Part shown: positions 62,289 through 64,000 of the stretch, one piece after another
Layout: every line of letters starts with the position of its first letter
Position numbering within the stretch: the first letter of the stretch is position 1
Source of the DNA: Favolaschia claudopus
Lineage: Eukaryota; Basidiomycota; Agaricomycetes; Agaricales; Mycenaceae
Length of the DNA: 64,000 bases
NCBI GenBank assembly: GCA_037176885.1
Contig: JAWWNJ010000046.1
Span: 248,001 to 312,000 of the forward strand
Reading direction: 5' to 3'
Position numbers and translations under genes: made by a program
Notes under the pieces: generated by a model
What the model was told of the DNA's origin: nothing
Seen by the model: the letters and a program-made list of their open reading frames with translations, nothing else
Databases searched by the model: none

Positions 62289-63941
62289 TGGATTTGGATA
62301 TGAGTTGAGGAAGTAAGTAGGATCAATAGAGAGCTGAGCCTGGTTTGTATCGTTTGTTTCGCGAGCATTTATACTGTTGGCTTGCTGCCCCGTGACGGGA
62401 AGAGAGTGACGCCGACTCGTGCGGGCAATATATTCCTATTCCTGGCACGATAGATTCGCGAGGTCACCCAGTGTTGCGGCCGCAGATAGCAAGTCACGTC
62501 GACAATAACAGCAGTGGGCGGGATGCTGGTCATGTCCGAGCGGCCGCATCATAATCGAAGAATGGAGGAGTTTGTCTGGATTTATTGCGTTTGTTTCAAT
62601 TCATTAGCATTCAGAGTAGCGAGAGGTTTTAATAGCAAAAGCTCTTGGCAGTCTTGTGAGGGCGATTAAATCAACGGCCGCATTCGACAAACGGAAGAAT
62701 CTGGCTTGTGCCGAAGGTTTTGAATTCAAGTTGACGGCTGCATCCAACCATACAAACATTTCGAACGCACTTGCCGGCACATTGTCAAAGAGAGGAACGA
62801 GGTGAGAATTACACAGATCTGGATCGCAGCAAACCAGAAATCTTACGAAATACGCACTCGTGAAATACGGAACGCCGAAATATTGTTCACGCAAGACTAG
62901 TGTTCCTGGGCTCCACAGAGATAGATAGCAAGAAAGACTCCTTGAAAACAAGAGCTGCATGGCCGAGTCCGAAGTCGAACGAGGTGTAAAGGGTGTGCGA
63001 TTTGCATTACCAGGTCAGGCCAAACTTGACCGCCGAAGTGGATTCTCTGCGTTGTGGACAGTGGCAAAAGTAGGCAGAGATCGCCTCCTGTCCGACTGTT
63101 GCCGGAAGTCACTGAGAATGGTGGATGACGTTGCGAAATCTTTAATCCGTCTTCAAGAGCGTCTGCGAAGCGGGGTTCGAGGGCATTGAATGACAGAAGA
63201 ATGCTATTATGATCAGACAGTATGCTCAGGCAGCGCAATGTGCGGTAGAGCTGTCGGACGTTGAGGATCCATCGATGAAGGAAGGAGACAGAGGGTGTGA
63301 GCACAGCCATACATCAGCAGATCAAACCCGTGAGAATCCATCAGCTCATGCTCTTGCTTTCGCCCACAACATCGTTTCACCACTTCAACGCATCCAGCGG
63401 CTTAGTTTTGCGAAACTGACACTCGAACACACCACTTGACTGCCAAAAAAATTAGCGGCATCAATCATGGCTGGTTGAATGGATAATTGGCTTCGAATTG
63501 TCGATTCCTGTCGCATAGACGTTTGTCCCCATCTGCGACCCAGAACGTCCCGAACTACCAACGCACAACTAGTTCTCTGCACCTACGGCCCGTCCCATGA
63601 TAGGTTCGCCTTCGAAACCATTTTCTTTCTTTCCCTCAAAAACTACTTCGGAGCGACAGACTACGTTGCGTTCTCGGTCATGTGGTCACCAAGCTTCGGT
63701 AAGATTGCAGCTGCGTGGGACGGCGCGGAAGTAAAAGGCAAATCTGGGGCGCCGAGAAGACCCGGGATATCCGGACCACGACTTTCCCGATACTGAAAGC
63801 TCACGACTTACACCGATCGTTCCTTTCATGTCACTCGAGCTTTATTATTTAAGCAAGTGCGAACGAGGAGCTGCGAAGGCCTAGTCAATCACGCTCTGTA
63901 TCATCTCACTTCATCGGCAGCCTCCCTAGTTTTAACTACCA
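62289..63941. other. Intergenic between two secreted-protein genes
   Basis: Minus-strand open frames at 62604-62960 and 62897-63310 look faintly protein-like (for example YFTSAYFVRFLVCCDPDLC) but show no known motif and could not be joined. AT-rich TTTATTATTTAAG at about 63840, about 100 bp before the ATG at 63942, may be a TATA-type element. Confidence 0.4.
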
Positions 63942-64000
63942 ATGCGTCTCACCAGTTACATCGCTCTCCTCATCGCTGCAATTTCGACATCATTTCCCGC
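63942..64000 (+). CDS. Start of a secreted protein (cut by window end)
   Basis: ATG at 63942 opens MRLTSYIALLIAAISTSFP, a typical hydrophobic signal peptide, running off the window. A TATA-like TTATTATTTAAG lies about 100 bp upstream and the leader is CT-rich. It could be another small secreted protein like the one at 61833-62288. Confidence 0.6.
   Translation, partial: MRLTSYIALLIAAISTSFP

Noticed and set aside
62604..63310. Possible minus-strand gene
   Set aside because: Two overlapping frames in different phases look weakly protein-like but cannot be joined and match no family I know.

Overview
The window looks like nuclear DNA of a filamentous fungus, most likely an agaricomycete basidiomycete. 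Genes are cut by many short introns (about 45-70 bp, GT-AG, rarely GC-AG), and several protein types are typical of mushroom genomes: a Tnp2-type CACTA transposase, a BTB protein of basidiomycete type, a MYND protein, P450 and GMC oxidoreductase genes, and small secreted proteins. All functions are read from sequence motifs. No database search or transcript was available, so exon joins are inferred from splice signals and reading frame.

Layout. 1-17278 (+): an ABCC/YOR1-type ABC transporter (5' end outside the window) whose second nucleotide-binding domain is split by an 11.2 kb CACTA DNA transposon (5321-16536). The transposon carries a Tnp2-like transposase and a second, uncharacterised multi-exon gene, both on the minus strand. 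17805-19828 (-): DHA2-type MFS exporter. 21817-23020 (-): a decayed, inverted second copy of an ABCC NBD2. 23.5-27.1 kb: a repeat-rich interval with a 536 bp hAT-type MITE (8 bp target duplication) and a 626 bp Mutator-type element (10 bp target duplication). 27942-28478 (+): acyl-CoA-binding protein. 28671-29965 (+): F-box/LRR-like protein. 30457-32967 (+): two tandem Ras-family GTPases with the same exon structure, including a 9-nt micro-exon; the first has lost key switch residues. 33208-34447 (-): BTB protein. 34705-36822 (-): cytochrome P450. 38297-40946 (-): GMC oxidoreductase. 41417-43470 (-): MYND-finger protein. 43797-44426 (-): Ser-rich single-pass membrane protein. 46712-48842 (+): monocarboxylate-transporter-like MFS, flanked by two diverged copies of a dispersed repeat. 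50429-56353: an unusual pyrimidine-rich, gene-free block bounded by identical 193 bp direct repeats and containing an 83 bp minisatellite. 56521-57051 (+): YCII-domain protein. 57.7-61.84 kb: an element full of AAGTA-type subterminal repeats, containing an unknown gene. Its right edge supplies the stop codon of a small secreted Cys-containing protein (61833-62288, -). The window ends in the first exon of another secreted protein.

The P450, GMC oxidoreductase and transporters would suit detoxification or secondary metabolism, but no backbone synthase is present, so a biosynthetic cluster is not claimed. The most notable points are the transposon-split ABC transporter, the accessory gene inside that transposon, the divergent Ras partner, and the pyrimidine-rich repeat-bounded block.
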